Positions 51,546 to 62,988 of a DNA stretch of 64,000 nucleotides are shown here, one piece after another (within the stretch, counting starts at the first letter, position 1; the number at the start of each line of letters is the position of its first letter). The notes under the pieces were generated by a model. That model saw only the letters and a list, made by a program, of their open reading frames with translations, searched no databases and had not been told where the DNA came from. The stretch comes from Sordaria brevicollis (taxonomy: Eukaryota; Ascomycota; Sordariomycetes; Sordariales; Sordariaceae). The position numbers were made by a program, and so were the translations under genes. Location of the stretch: positions 558,001 through 622,000 of the forward strand of contig JAUTDP010000007.1 in assembly GCA_033439795.1 (NCBI GenBank), written 5' to 3'.

Positions 51546-54263
51546 TTACTCCATGTCTCTTGCTCTGTCAATGCCGCCAAGAAGAATGCTGGTGAGTCTC
51601 TCTTGCAAAGACTTATCGACCTCCTCAACCTTGTCCCAGGGACGGGTATCAACCATCTATCCGACGTATGCTGTCAGTATCGCTTCCACGATATTTTAGA
51701 GCAGAAGGCTCAACTCACATCTCGAATTTTATGCTTCTCATTCAAGTCGTCATCCAATTTCTTCAGCCATCTCGAAGCTGCTTTGTCTTTGCCGATTTGC
51801 AGGAACTGGATTCCGACTTGGTTTGGAAGCGCCCTCAGTTCATCCAGTCTCCTCGCTGCATCGACAATAACCTCTTCTACCGCATCCTTGTCGTCGGCTG
51901 CTCCATCCGTGATGACGATGAGGTTCAACATCTTCGGCTTCTCGGGAGGAGGCGCCCGCTCTCCCATCCGTCGCCGATAGTTTTCGAAGCGGTCGATGTA
52001 AGCCGTCAGGATTGTCCAAAGTCGCTCAGCAATGAAGGTTCCTCCGCCAATCTCGTCTGGGCTGACCTCGTTGGTCAAGAGATCCAAGACCCGCTGCCCA
52101 TCCTGGATCCCAAACTCGTCTTTGTCTTCATTGCAGAAGAAGTGCACATCCACACCGTCTCGATCATAGTGTGTGACAATATCGACGATATAGCGCAGAG
52201 AGTCGATCATTTCGTCCCATTTGGAGCGCTCCCTTGTCTCGCAGTCGCGGGTGGATGAGGAGGTTGCCTCAACAGGCTCCATCATTGATCCCGTGTCGTC
52301 AAGAAGGAAGACGACGTCGAATTTCGATAGCAAGGCGAACTCGCGGTTATCTTCCCTTCCACCATTTGCACGGTTTTGAGGCATCATGATATCGTTCAGC
52401 CTAATCGGGGATATGTTGGAGCGTGATCTTCCAGGGTGGCCGTTCTCCTCGGGGTTTGGATTGCTGATGCCTAAGCCTACCGGCTCAAAATCGGGTGAAG
52501 AGCGAGTGGCTGAAGATCCATTGGTGGCCGCCCCCGAACTGTCTCTGGAAGGACATCCAGGGTTTTGGCCTTGGTATGGCGGGGGGCTCTCGTCTCTCAT
52601 TGAACTCTGCCTGAAGGGGAGTTCACGAAAGATCTTTCTCTCAGCCTCGGCCGAAGGAGAGGGGGGTATACTACCAGAACCAGAGAGTGTTCGTTGAATC
52701 ATTCGGATTATGAACTCGGCGACGTCCTTGTAACTTCGGTCTTGATTGTTCTCCATCTTAACCATGGTGCGATGGTCGCCTTCTATGCCGACAGTTTGGC
52801 AGTCAAATGAGCTCATGGCTGAGTCGGGGTCGGTCACCTGAGGGCGTGCGTTAGTTCAAATCGGATTGGAGCCGCAAGGTCTGGCTGTGAACAATCGTGG
52901 AACAATAAAAAAAGAAATGGCGTTTCGACGTACGAATCTCAACCCAAACATTGGCTGCATCTCATAAGCAATCACAATCGGAATCCTCGTCTTTGGGTGA
53001 TTACGCAACTGATCGAACCTGGCAACAATGGTATTCAGGTCTTCTGACTGAATGCTCAAACTGTCTATCAGAGTATCGTTGCCGTGGAGGAACTTGACGA
53101 TGCGGGAGGCATATCGGGCTAGCCTGGAGCCCTCCTGTGATCATTGGCGTTAGTCAGCAACCGGATTAGACTCTGGAATTGCGGGTCTTTAGGCGTGGAA
53201 ACTCACGAAAGGGGTGCCGAAGAAGAAGATACCCTTGACAAGACACTCGTCACCATTGAAAAACGTATTACGGCAGTCTTGGTACCGCTCCAGTCTGTGC
53301 GAATCCTCAGAAAGGGCATGGATGAGGGCCTTGGAGAGCAAAGGGTTAGACAGGTTCACAGTGGGCTTGGGATCAGTGAGGTTTTCCTTACCTGGCAAAC
53401 GACCAAACCTCCAAGACTATGGCAAGCAAAGTACATTGGGCGCTTGGATCCCTGCAATACTCGAAGTCAGTCAAGCACGAGTAGGCTGGCTGTTGGTGGC
53501 TCGACATACCTCAGTCCGGTCAGCTCTGAGGTGGTTCAGGAAATTCTGCGATATTTTGTCGATGGTCGCAGTGGCAGCGGAAGCAAACATGGCGCTTGCG
53601 CGGTATCCCACGGTTGCAAAGCGGCCCGCCAACTTTCGACCTTCCCACTTCATGGGATTCAGCGGCCTCGCCTTAATGTCATGGGGGAGGAAGTCTCTGG
53701 GCCACATATGAGGGGCGCCTTTGTCTGTGCACCAAGATTTGAAGGCATGGCCTCCGAGGCCATGGACGAAATACATACTATGTTTGGCAGTATTGTCAGC
53801 TACAAGCTCGGACGTCGTACACCAACACTGGTTATCGCAAGGCGACTTACTCGAACTGAGGCTCATCGTGCTCGGCAATGGTTGTTACACCAAGAAACTC
53901 GTCGCTCACCATGATGGCCGAATCTCGGACATCGCCTGCTGGATGCTTTGGATATATGCGGGTGAGGTTGAGCCTGTCACGCAAAGCTTTACATCTCTCC
54001 TCTGTCTCCTGGCGAATTGTAACGACCGCGCAGAGCGTACGCTGGTTCGTCTCCTTAGTCAAGGGGTTGACGACGGGGTCAGAGTCGGGTCTCTGTCGCC
54101 GGATATGCTCATAGACGTCGTTCTCAGTAGTCCCTAAGGGGAGATTGCGGATGGTCAAGGTCATATACGAGTCTCTTGCCGCGTGACGATGGCCATGATG
54201 TGGATGGAAGCGGGCGTGAACCCGGTGGGCACGTCTATGAATGTTATCGATCAAGGTCGCCAT
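51546..54263 (-). CDS. Alpha/beta-hydrolase - von Willebrand A fusion protein, seven exons
   Basis: Exons (minus): 54263-53851, 53777-53510, 53451-53392, 53329-53207, 53134-52934, 52837-51719 and 51656-51546, giving 764 residues in one frame with canonical splice ends. Residues ~30-110 look RRM-like (LTIRNLPLGTTENDVYEHI). Residues ~138-320 form a serine alpha/beta-hydrolase: YFVHGLGGHAFKSW (oxyanion strand), CHSLGG with nucleophile Ser239, and GIFFFGTPF. This is the lipase-like type often found at the N-terminus of fungal NLR proteins. After a Ser/Pro-rich linker (~400-510), a vWA domain begins at ~528 with a full MIDAS: DDTGS at 535-539, Thr622 (GGGTF), Asp666 (VITDGAADD). No NACHT or transmembrane segment. 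Function unknown; a signalling or scaffold role is inferred. Confidence 0.75.
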
Positions 54264-55238
54264 GCTGAATCGATGCGAAGTTCAGGAGATGAGGGAGTCA
54301 ATTGTGTTGGTGATGAGGCAAGCATTGAGAACTTCTGGCGTTAGCATCCTTCCAGTATTTAAGCTGGACCGGATCGCGGCTTAGTCTTGAGGCTCTGCAC
54401 TTCCACCTATGTTGCCCAGCTTTTACCCAACTTGTCAGGACTTGCTGACGGTATCTTGCGTTGGCATTTGTGCTAGCCGGGTGACCGGCATTCCGCTCCG
54501 TCTATGTCGTCGAAGCACTGTCTACGAAAACCTCATACAAAGGGGCGGCATTACAAGAGGTCGCATCAGTCGCCAAGCGCGGGTTGGCCTGGTTTCTGTC
54601 CCAACGGGGTTTCCACGCCGTACACTGCAAGATGCGCGAGAAAGAGTGGTACACAATACACGCATGCCAACATTCCCGACGCTTTTTCCAATCAAGATTT
54701 TGTGACGCTTATTCTCTGGTTGAGATGCTTCCTCTAAGTTTGTCATAGGACAATTAGGGCTCGGAGGATTGACGAGACAAGATTGGCGTTGCTGCCCAAT
54801 CGAAACATCCACCCCGGGATGCTTCCGAGGCCTTGTGGCCTTGCGCTGCCTTGTCGGCTTTGCTTCTGTCGAGTTGTATCGGCATTTCCCTAGTAGGAAA
54901 AGTGAGGATTTTCGGGATATATGTGCCTGTGAGCACAGGTAGGACGAAAACGTACAACCCATACCCACAGGTATCTTGGCAATTTTTATGGCAAAGAAGC
55001 CTGCTGTCTTACACGACACCCGTTGTTCCCAAAGCCTTGTCGTGGGAAGAGGGGGGGGGGAGGGGGGTACTTCATGGTATATGATGCTAGGAGGAACCAT
55101 GTCTGTTACGGTTCATCCCGTCGTCTACCTATTGTCACTGTCATCCAGTCGCGGTACTTGGCTTGTCCACCGCCCATCTCGCGCCCCGATCAGCGCGCCA
55201 ACGCAACCAACATATTTTTGCGTATACATCTCTGCCGA

Positions 55239-55287
55239 GAAAAAAAAAAAAGAAAAAAGAAAAAAAAAAAGAAGAAGAAGAAGAAAG
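55239..55287. repeat. Purine tract, A-runs followed by (AAG)n
   Basis: A ~49-base strand-asymmetric purine stretch: three long A runs interrupted by single G, then GAA/AAG triplets. Low-complexity sequence with no coding evidence. Confidence 0.85.
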
Positions 55288-57272
55288 GTCATCCTGGGCA
55301 TGCATATTTGGGTCGGGCTCCAGGAAGCATGGTTTTAAGGCTCTTTACCAACGGAAAGCCATCGAGCGTTTCCTGCTGTGTTACTCGATGTTGTCCGTCG
55401 CAAGATCAGCAGACCTCGGTCTCAAACATCGAGGCACTGACACGACGAGGCACCTCATAACATCGACACAGAAAAACCGCCTTATGTGTACTTCTCACAG
55501 CCCATGCAATTGGCGAAGGCCACGCCACAACATGTGTGTGTAACATAGGGAATGGGAAGAGAAAATCGTTCATCCCCGCGGGGTTCCAACCCCAACCATT
55601 CATAACTGGCACAGCCTATAAGCTGTTCGCACTTTTCCCGCTGGTTTCTCACCAGTCGGCCATTCTCTTGAACACCCTTGGCATTATTACGCCGAGGTGT
55701 AAAACTCGTACTCCTAAAATGGTCATTGCCTTTACAATGGTTACATGAGGCTCCGCGACATATCTCGCGAGTGTTGAACGGACTCTGGCTCCGAAGGCGA
55801 CTGGCTTAGGCATCGATCAATCGCTGCAGAATCACACAAGGCGTTCATTTGGTCAACATTACTTCCTAGGTGCAACCAGCCTTTGATTTCAAGTTATATG
55901 CTTCCACTTTGGCCCGACGATGAGGCCGTGACTCGAGGGCCAAGAATGCAACCAAGAGCCGCGGGCAGTCTCTCCACGTCTTTCGGACCCCTTTTCTGGA
56001 AATGCGGGAAACCAAACAAGAAACCCAAAGGACGACCCATGGTGTTTCATCAGGACCCAATATCCGGGGAATCCCATCGATACCCTCCTATCAAAATTCC
56101 CGTCAGCACCTTACTCGACCCAATCACTCGCTGCAACACAGAACCCAGAGAACCATACCGAAGATGGTTCCATTCCCTAAACCATATTTGTCCCCTGCGT
56201 ACCTTATCAACACCAGGCAATCAATTACCCCGAACCCATACGTGGCCATCTTTTGCCCACTCGAAGACCCTCCTTCATCAACAATGAGCATTCCTCAACG
56301 CATTGTCTCGTCGATCAAAATGGGGCTTGCACCTGTTCGACTTGCATGTTTGACAGACTCTTGAGACATGCTATCACCGCCCCCTGATGCATGTAACTCA
56401 ATGAGATACTTGTGCACACTGTCCTGGTCAGCTGCATGATCATGTCACTTGAACACATGGCTGACCTTCGACAACTGAGCTGTCATTTGGGCTGAAGCGG
56501 GTTCCTGGCCTCACTGGACTGGTGCTATGTGACAGAGACGGAGGCTCAGCTCGTTCCAACCAACATCCGACTTCCAGTACTACCTACCTGCCCCAAGAGA
56601 TTCTCGGTAGCCGAGTCTCCGACCTGTCTTCACCTCATGATTGCCAGTTGGCTGCCTGCCCATGCAAGTTCTACAGCGAACTGGCTGGGTTGGGTTATTT
56701 CTGTCAGTCTGAGACAAAGTTCCACTTTCACAGGCATTGCAGATCCGAAGGACAGGATTAAGCGCGCTTAGCTCCCTTCTTTTCTTCTTTACAATTTCTC
56801 CAAACCTTGTTCCAACGAGTCTCGAGTCCCTGTCCCCACAGCAGAGCCTCATAATACTACCTGGCGAAAGAGCGACGGAGTCACCGCTAGCAAGTGTAGG
56901 GACTGAATGGATTTGAAAGATGCATTGGTGCCAGGCTGCGATGCATGGAAACAAAGCAAACAAGGTGACGATTTGCATGCTGGAGAGCTTGGCGAGAGAC
57001 TCGATGCTTACGGTGGAGGAACACATGCACGGCACTCGGAGATACTTTCACTTCAGCCTCAACTACTGATGACGACAGGCTTCACAATGCACTCACAGAG
57101 GGACAGTTTTTCACGGCGACAAGGTAATCGATCATGGATGGAACAACTTTTGTCTTTTATGTTCGTCAAGCTCAAGACCAGACCGTCGTGACGGGAGGCA
57201 TTTGACAGTCGACCTGTATCACAACCGGAAAAAAAACACAAACTACCCTCGCAGCACTTCCTTATCATCAAC

Positions 57273-57392
57273 ATGTTTGGCATTCTTCTTCCCGTGGTTA
57301 TTCTTCTTGCCCAAGCAGAGACATACCAAGTGGATAGCACCCTCAACTATCCGAGCAAGTGCACCGATCGCCATTCCCAAGCACAGTCATGA
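57273..57392 (+). CDS. Possible small secreted peptide (39 codons, tentative)
   Basis: A short frame starting MFGILLPVVILLAQA, which has the form of a signal peptide with a plausible cleavage after AQA, followed by a 24-residue polar peptide with a single Cys. The ATG context (CAACATGT) is acceptable for a fungus. No splice extension could be justified; a downstream Gly/His-rich frame on the same strand (to 57561) might be a second exon, but no canonical donor was found. It may be chance. Confidence 0.25.
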   Translation: MFGILLPVVILLAQAETYQVDSTLNYPSKCTDRHSQAQS

Positions 57393-57800
57393 AATCTCCC
57401 TGAACTGCGAGTGTTTCCTGACGACGGAACTTGATGGAAGGCCTCGTGAGCGTCGATTTTATGGCTCTCATGGATATTCCCTTCCTGGTGGTAGCCATAA
57501 TGATGGTGATGACCTTCACTGTGGTTACGCGCGTGGTGACGTGGGCTCGTCTTATTTTTGACAGTGTTTGGTTCGAGCGGGAAATAGTCGTCCTCCAAAT
57601 TGGTTCTCCCGGTGAGGCTGGAGACGCAGGCCACTCCCACCTGTGTGCTGTTGGCTCTCGGAAAAACACTAGTAAAACCCAACCCTTTACATCTTCAACG
57701 GCGAGCAAATTTATATTGCCGGCAACGGAGTGTTGTTTCGGGTCTAACCATCAACTTAGTCCTCAGATCATTCAACGCTTGCAACTTACCACTAGTTCTC

Positions 57801-58319
57801 TTAGTTCTCGTCGCGCCTGGGAGCGTGCATAGAATTAGCAAGGCCCCTGGCAGGCCTGCCAACACCCTCCAGATTAATCCAATGCTCGGAGAGAATTGGA
57901 GCATTACCAGCCGCCGGCACGTAATTATCGTACTTGCCCTTCTATGAAGAATCAAATTGGCAAAAGGATCTTTGGGATAATTATTGCACTAAGATAGGAT
58001 CACATACCTTCTTGGCAGCCTCGTAGTCGGCTTCGGCATCTGCGAACCACTTCCTAACCTCGGCTCTGGTCATGAAGTGAGGTTTGTACCCCGAGGTCTC
58101 CTCCTTCGAGGCGGTGGTCTTCTGCGGGCTGTTCTTGTCGAGGGACTTGGCGGACTCGGACTGCTTCTGCTTGGGTTCATCGCGGTGAACATTGACTGGG
58201 ATCGAACTGGGGCTGGTCATCGGCTTGGAAGACGTGGATAGCTTCGTCGGCTTCAGGGCTATATTGCCGGACTGGCGATACGAGACATAGGCTTCGTATA
58301 AGCGGCCGCAATACGCCAT
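57801..58319 (-). CDS. Tandem-array protein A (Lys-rich, two exons)
   Basis: Exons (minus): 58319-58008 and 57941-57801, with a 66-bp intron (GTATGTGATCC...CATAG); 150 residues. Start MAYCGRLYEA; a Lys/Ser/Thr-rich, probably disordered region (25-75); then the shared motif PHFMTRAEVRKWFADAEADY (helical, about 80-99) ending in Lys-Lys at the splice. Exon 2 (47 codons with stop) gives YDNYVPAAG and ARGLANSMHAPRR. Paralogue of genes B and C to its right. I recognise no known family; the composition suggests a nuclear or nucleic-acid-associated protein, but that is only inference. Upstream of the ATG lies an ATATCCGACTTCC remnant matching the upstream ATG of gene C. Confidence 0.65.
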
Positions 58320-58957
58320 AGGGTTAAACGGCTTAGTGCGCTAGGGGAAGTCGGATATTTTGCAAGAGCGATTAGTAGTGCGGTTGGGTGCGATTGAGGT
58401 ACAACATCGATCTGTACGTCATATATCGGTCTAATGTTCTAAAAAGGTTGAAACTTTTATATAAAATGATTTCGAGGGGCAATGATAACGAAGGCCCGCA
58501 GGCCTTTTGGTACTTGTAGGGCACTACTCCGTAAGGGTTAATAGAAGATCATTAAGTATTCAACCTGGAATGAGAGTAAAAGATGAGATATGCAAGTAGC
58601 GTAGATTGAGTGGCATCGTAATTTCTTTTTAGATGGGTTTAAAATTCACTAGCTAAAAGATGGTCGCATGGTCATATACCTCTTCAGCTTGTATGGAACT
58701 ATCAAAACGTTCTAGTCCATACAGACGTGAAAACCCCTTCTAATACCCGACATCCAGTCTTCCTGCCCCGAGTCTCATCTTAGCCTTTGAGCATATTCAT
58801 CATCTTCCACCATATATGCCTACAGCCTGGCAATCTGAACGGTCAGTGGAATGGATCGTTGGGGTATCTTCGGGTGAGCCTATACGTCACGTTAATCTTC
58901 AGATCATTCAACGCTGTGCTTACATCAGGGGGATGATTTACCACTACTAGAGCTCTC
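58320..58957. other. Spacer between array genes A and B
   Basis: About 640 bp, AT-richer around 58430-58700. Presumed promoter of gene A and 3' UTR of gene B. No further module copy recognised. Confidence 0.45.
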
Positions 58958-59422
58958 CTAGTTCCCCTCGGGTCTCGGGGCGTGCATGGAGTTGGCAAGG
59001 GCTCTGGCGGGCTTTCCGACGCTCTCGAGGCTCTTGAAGAACTCCGAGAAATTGGGACCAGAGCCGGCGGCCGGCACGTAATCGTCGTATTCTCCTCTCT
59101 GTGAGGCATCAAAGTTAGCAACATATTTGAGCCAATGACAGAAAATGGATGCATAAAAAGGATCACATACCTTTTTGGCCGCCTCGTAGTCGGCATTAAA
59201 CTCGGCGAACAGCTTGCGTACTTCGGCCCTCGTCATTAAATGGGGCTCGTCACTCTTGTTCTGCTTCTTCGACATGAACGTAGCGGTTTTTATGGTGGTG
59301 GGGTTCTTCTTTACAACCAAACCCTTCTTCGCAGCTGAATCCTTTTCCTCGATAGTGCCCTTCTTCTCGAGGGCTTGACGACGCGATACATGTGCCTTAT
59401 ACCCATGGCTGCGATAAGCCAT
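58958..59422 (-). CDS. Tandem-array protein B (Lys-rich, two exons)
   Basis: Exons (minus): 59422-59171 and 59098-58958, with a 72-bp intron starting with the same 11 bases as in gene A; 130 residues. Start MAYRSHGYKAHVSRRQ; Lys-rich middle; PHLMTRAEVRKLFAEFNADY motif (60-79); splice after Lys-Lys; then YDDYVPAAG and ARALANSMHAPRP. The intron is a multiple of three with no stop, so retention would add 24 residues in frame (154 in all). Splicing is preferred because A and C splice at the identical place and the intron has a GCTAAC branch site. Function unknown. Confidence 0.65.
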   Translation of the reverse strand: MAYRSHGYKAHVSRRQALEKKGTIEEKDSAAKKGLVVKKNPTTIKTATFMSKKQNKSDEPHLMTRAEVRKLFAEFNADYEAAKKVCDPFYASIFCHWLKYVANFDASQRGEYDDYVPAAGSGPNFSEFFKSLESVGKPARALANSMHAPRPEGN

Positions 59423-60341
59423 GGGGGTTAAAGGATTTGTTGCGCTGAAGGAAGTCGGATATTTCAGTTTGCAGGTGCGGGTGGGTGCGATTGGGTGCGG
59501 TTGAGGTAAGAGAATGATGTCTGGAGGAGGAAGGAAGGAAGGAAGAAGCCCCAGAGGAAGGTGGGGAGGGGGGGAGATACAAATTTATAGTCAACCCTGA
59601 ATGGAAAATAGACGATATTCACCGAGAGTGAACAATGGTTCACCTTCGAGGATGGGAGATGAAGTCCGTCTTGGTTACCTTTACTCGCCATTGGGGCTTG
59701 TTTAGTTGTGTGGTGTTAGCTAATTCATTGCCCTGACACCGTTTCTCAACGAAACCGGTGTCCGCGACTGGAAGGCCTATTTCCAAACAAATGCGCTGGA
59801 ATCAACACCTCGACTCCTTCACTCCAGCCTGTAAAGAGCTTCTGTCGTCCAGTCAAATTCCAATATCACTGGCATCAAACCTTTCAAGGTGAACGGTTCC
59901 ATCTAGTTCAGTGTCGTCCATGGTGGGCTCTCGAATGCTCGGCCAAAGGATTTGCAGAGTTGGAGGGTAAACGAACGGGAGCAGGATGACGTGAGTACCA
60001 GCACCATTCATCGAACATAGAACAGAGAATTGAGATTAAGGCAGACGTTTAACGAAGATGCTGACCGTAGTCAAGAGAGCACGAGAAACAAGAGAGATTA
60101 AGGATTTTCGGGTTGTATTGAGTACCAAAGTATATAACGATACATAAGAGATGAGATTTGTGGTAACTCTCCGCGTCATCCCATTGTCCATTATGGACTG
60201 CAACATGAGCTCAGGGAAACTCGGAATCTAGATCATTCATGGCCTTGGACATGAGACTGTCTGTGATGTTTCAAAGAGCCAGTTCAAAGAAGAAGATCGC
60301 CAATAGTCTCCGTCTGCCTTCTTGGAAGACTGAACAGCCTT
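59423..60341. other. Spacer between array genes B and C
   Basis: About 920 bp. The left part is the gene B promoter, including a degenerate copy of the longer start seen in gene C and pyrimidine-rich minus-strand sequence. No further gene seen. Confidence 0.45.
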
Positions 60342-61353
60342 TTACTCTTGTTTCTTCGGAGCGTGCATCGATGAAGCCATGCCTTTGGCGGGCTTGGCGC
60401 CTCCATTCTCCTTGTTGGAGGCCCGAGATGATACGGCAGGAGGATGACCTCCAGCGGGTACGTAGTCCTTGTTATAGCCGGCCTGTTCAGTAGTGTTAGT
60501 GATTATTGACTCAACTTTGGCTTTAAATCACTCGAGTTCTGCAAGCCAGAAAGACAATTGGTGGATGTACTAACCTTTTTCTTCTCCTCGTACTCACGGT
60601 CAGCGTCAATGTACCACTGCTTGAGCTCTGCGTCGCTCATATAGTGGGGTTGATCACAATCGACCCCCTTCCCCTTCTGGGAGGTTTTGCTCCGCTGAGC
60701 ATGCGAGCCTTGCGCCTTTGAGGCTCCTGTAGGTTTCTGGGCGGTACGATTGGACTGCTGGGGTTGTGATGAACCCTGGTTTTTGGCTTGATCTTCTTTG
60801 GGCTGGTCTTGGGGCTCGACAGCCTCCGAGATCTGAGCCCTGTTTGGGTTGTGGATCGAATTCTCGAGACCACGGACCTCGGTCTTGGTACTAACGAGTT
60901 GCTTGACAAAGGCGCTGCAATCGAACTGGCGACTGGCAGCAGGGACGTAGGAGTCGAATCTTCCAGCCTAAAAGCAAGTTAGTGAAGCTGTCACTATATC
61001 ATACGTGTATGATGATGGTTACGTACCTTCTTGTCCTTCTCGTACTCAGCTTCCGCCTCGCGGAACCACTCTCTGACCTCCGCATTCGTCATGAAGTGAG
61101 GTTCGGCATCCTTCTCGGTCTTCTTGTTGGATGTATCGGCCTTCTGAGTGATATGCCTTTTGTTGGAGGGCTTCTGGGCTTTCTTGGTAGAAGCGTTGCT
61201 AGTCTCATTTTTGACAGGGGCTTGCTTGCGGTGATTCTTTGGTTTGTAGGTATCGTCACTAGCAGGCTTGTGGGCGTTGTGGGTGGTGCGGGATGCCTTG
61301 CGGCGGTAGGCCATAGGGCCAGAGACCGAGTTGAGCTTGGGAGAATCCGACAT
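60342..61353 (-). CDS. Tandem-array protein C (two-module member, three exons)
   Basis: Exons (minus): 61353-61027, 60967-60575 and 60482-60342; introns of 59 and 92 bp; 286 residues. Start MSDSPKLNSV with MAYRRKA following at 14-20. First module: PHFMTNAEVREWFREAEAEY then Lys-Lys/splice then AGRFDSYVPAA. A Gln/Lys-rich linker follows, then a second module PHYMSDAELKQWYIDADREY, again Lys-Lys/splice, then YNKDYVPAGG and AKGMASSMHAPKK. The last exon is again exactly 47 codons. So C looks like an internal duplication of the unit in A and B. Function unknown. Highly basic, Lys/Asn/Gln-rich linkers suggest disorder. Confidence 0.68.
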
Positions 61354-62988
61354 TCTGATGGTGTCGATGGGTGTGGTGAGTGCGTGGAAGAGGTGTGTGG
61401 ACAGTTTGCTTTCAGTAGAGGTATGTTGAAATTTAGTGGAGAGAAAAAGAAATTGGGAAGACGAAATGGGAGTTGGAGAGTGATTTTATATCTGTAAAGA
61501 GACCCAAGAACCAGCGATGAAAGTGATTTCTTATTTCGAGGCCTGCACATGAGGTCTATTCACCTTCTGTGGGTGTGCTGCATTCCGTGAGCATCCGAAG
61601 ATTTGACAACTTCACTCAATAAGCGAGGGATGAACCTGAGCCCAGGTATGCAAGGTCGGTATCTATCTTCACCGCACAAACATGCACAACTGTTAAGACG
61701 CTCACCTGCTCTTAAGACCACTGAAACGCAAAAGCATGCCAGCCACACATTCTGGCGGAACGTAGCCGCCAGACTTCACCTTGTAGCGAAGCGGAGTAGA
61801 TGATCATGCTCTGTGGTCTTCAGTGGAAGAGATAAGGAACAAAACAACTGTTTGAGGAACGTAAGGCGATCAAGCGTACACTTGATAAACGAACTCTATG
61901 GTATGGGAATGTCTGCTCCATTACTTGCCTAGTTAATGCTTTCAACGGATCCGTCCCTATTATCATGCTCTTTGCGGCCTACTGGTACTCGTGGTACCGC
62001 CTGAACCAAAACTAGATGGTAGCTTGGTGGCCAGTCCTAGACTTTTAGTCGACTGTTTCTTACTTGGAGGAACCCTCCTGGGCGGCCATGTGTAGTCATG
62101 TACGTGATCTTTGTCCAATTCCAAGTCGGCTGCCGGCATTTTCAACATTTTTCCCTTCGCAAGATTGGGTGACGAGTAACTAAAGAGCGGCAGGACTGTA
62201 AAGCATGATCCTACATTGCATTAGAAGTTGCTCAAACACTGACATCTACAGGGCCGGAGATCGAGCCAGTGGCAGTTGCGGCTTAGTCTCAAGGCTTCGC
62301 GCCTGGCGAAGTCTCAGGGGCAGGGGACCACATGCTGCCCTCCATGCCTGGAGTACGCCGCTTCCTGCAAATGAGACAGAAGCCATGCTTGAAACAGGAG
62401 TTTCCAGGCCTGGCTATGCCTCGGTAAGTAGCTGCTCCGGCCGAAGGGCTTCGGGTTCCGGAAGGAGGTATCGCCGGGCGTTGACCGATGCGCCGATGGC
62501 AGAAAAGCAAATACGGAAAGAAGGGAAATGCAAGAGAAGGGTTCGCCCTAAAGGAGCGATAGGCAATCGAAAACAAACAAGACGCTAAATCGTGAGAGCC
62601 CGATGGGTATCACCCCTTCATTTGGATCACGCCCAAAGTTGAAACGATTGGGAAAAGAGGACGGGAGAATCTGGACTGGAACTGGACCGTGGAAAGCACG
62701 TCAGGGGACGTGCCAAGACTGTATGTACAAGTTATCGCACTAACAGTATCCCGCCTCACTTGAACGCAACTGCAATAGTGCTAGATCTCATTGGAACGGC
62801 GGCCCACTTCCAGACTCGACATGCAAGGCGGGCGCACCTGCGTTCAGGCAAGCCTCGCACCGACATTCTCCGGGAGATCGAGTGCTTCTTAGCAGAACAC
62901 ACCAAGCCATGAACTTGTGCTTCATGCACCAAGGGACGACATCATCTTCGTTCTATTCATGCCACCGATAAAATTGAAAGGAAAAAGG
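61354..62988. other. Spacer between array genes C and D
   Basis: About 1.6 kb: the promoter and 5' UTR of gene C at left (pyrimidine-rich on the minus strand), then ordinary sequence with short frames lacking domains (for example 62205-62588 plus). No tRNA found. Confidence 0.4.

Larger units (their letters stand above)
54264..57800. other. 3.5 kb region upstream of the hydrolase-vWA gene, mostly empty
   Basis: It holds the promoter of the hydrolase-vWA gene at its left end and the 3' flank of array gene A at its right end. There is a long A/AAG tract (about 55239-55287) and a short secreted-peptide-like frame at 57273-57392. Other frames have no recognisable domain; no tRNA seen. Confidence 0.4.
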
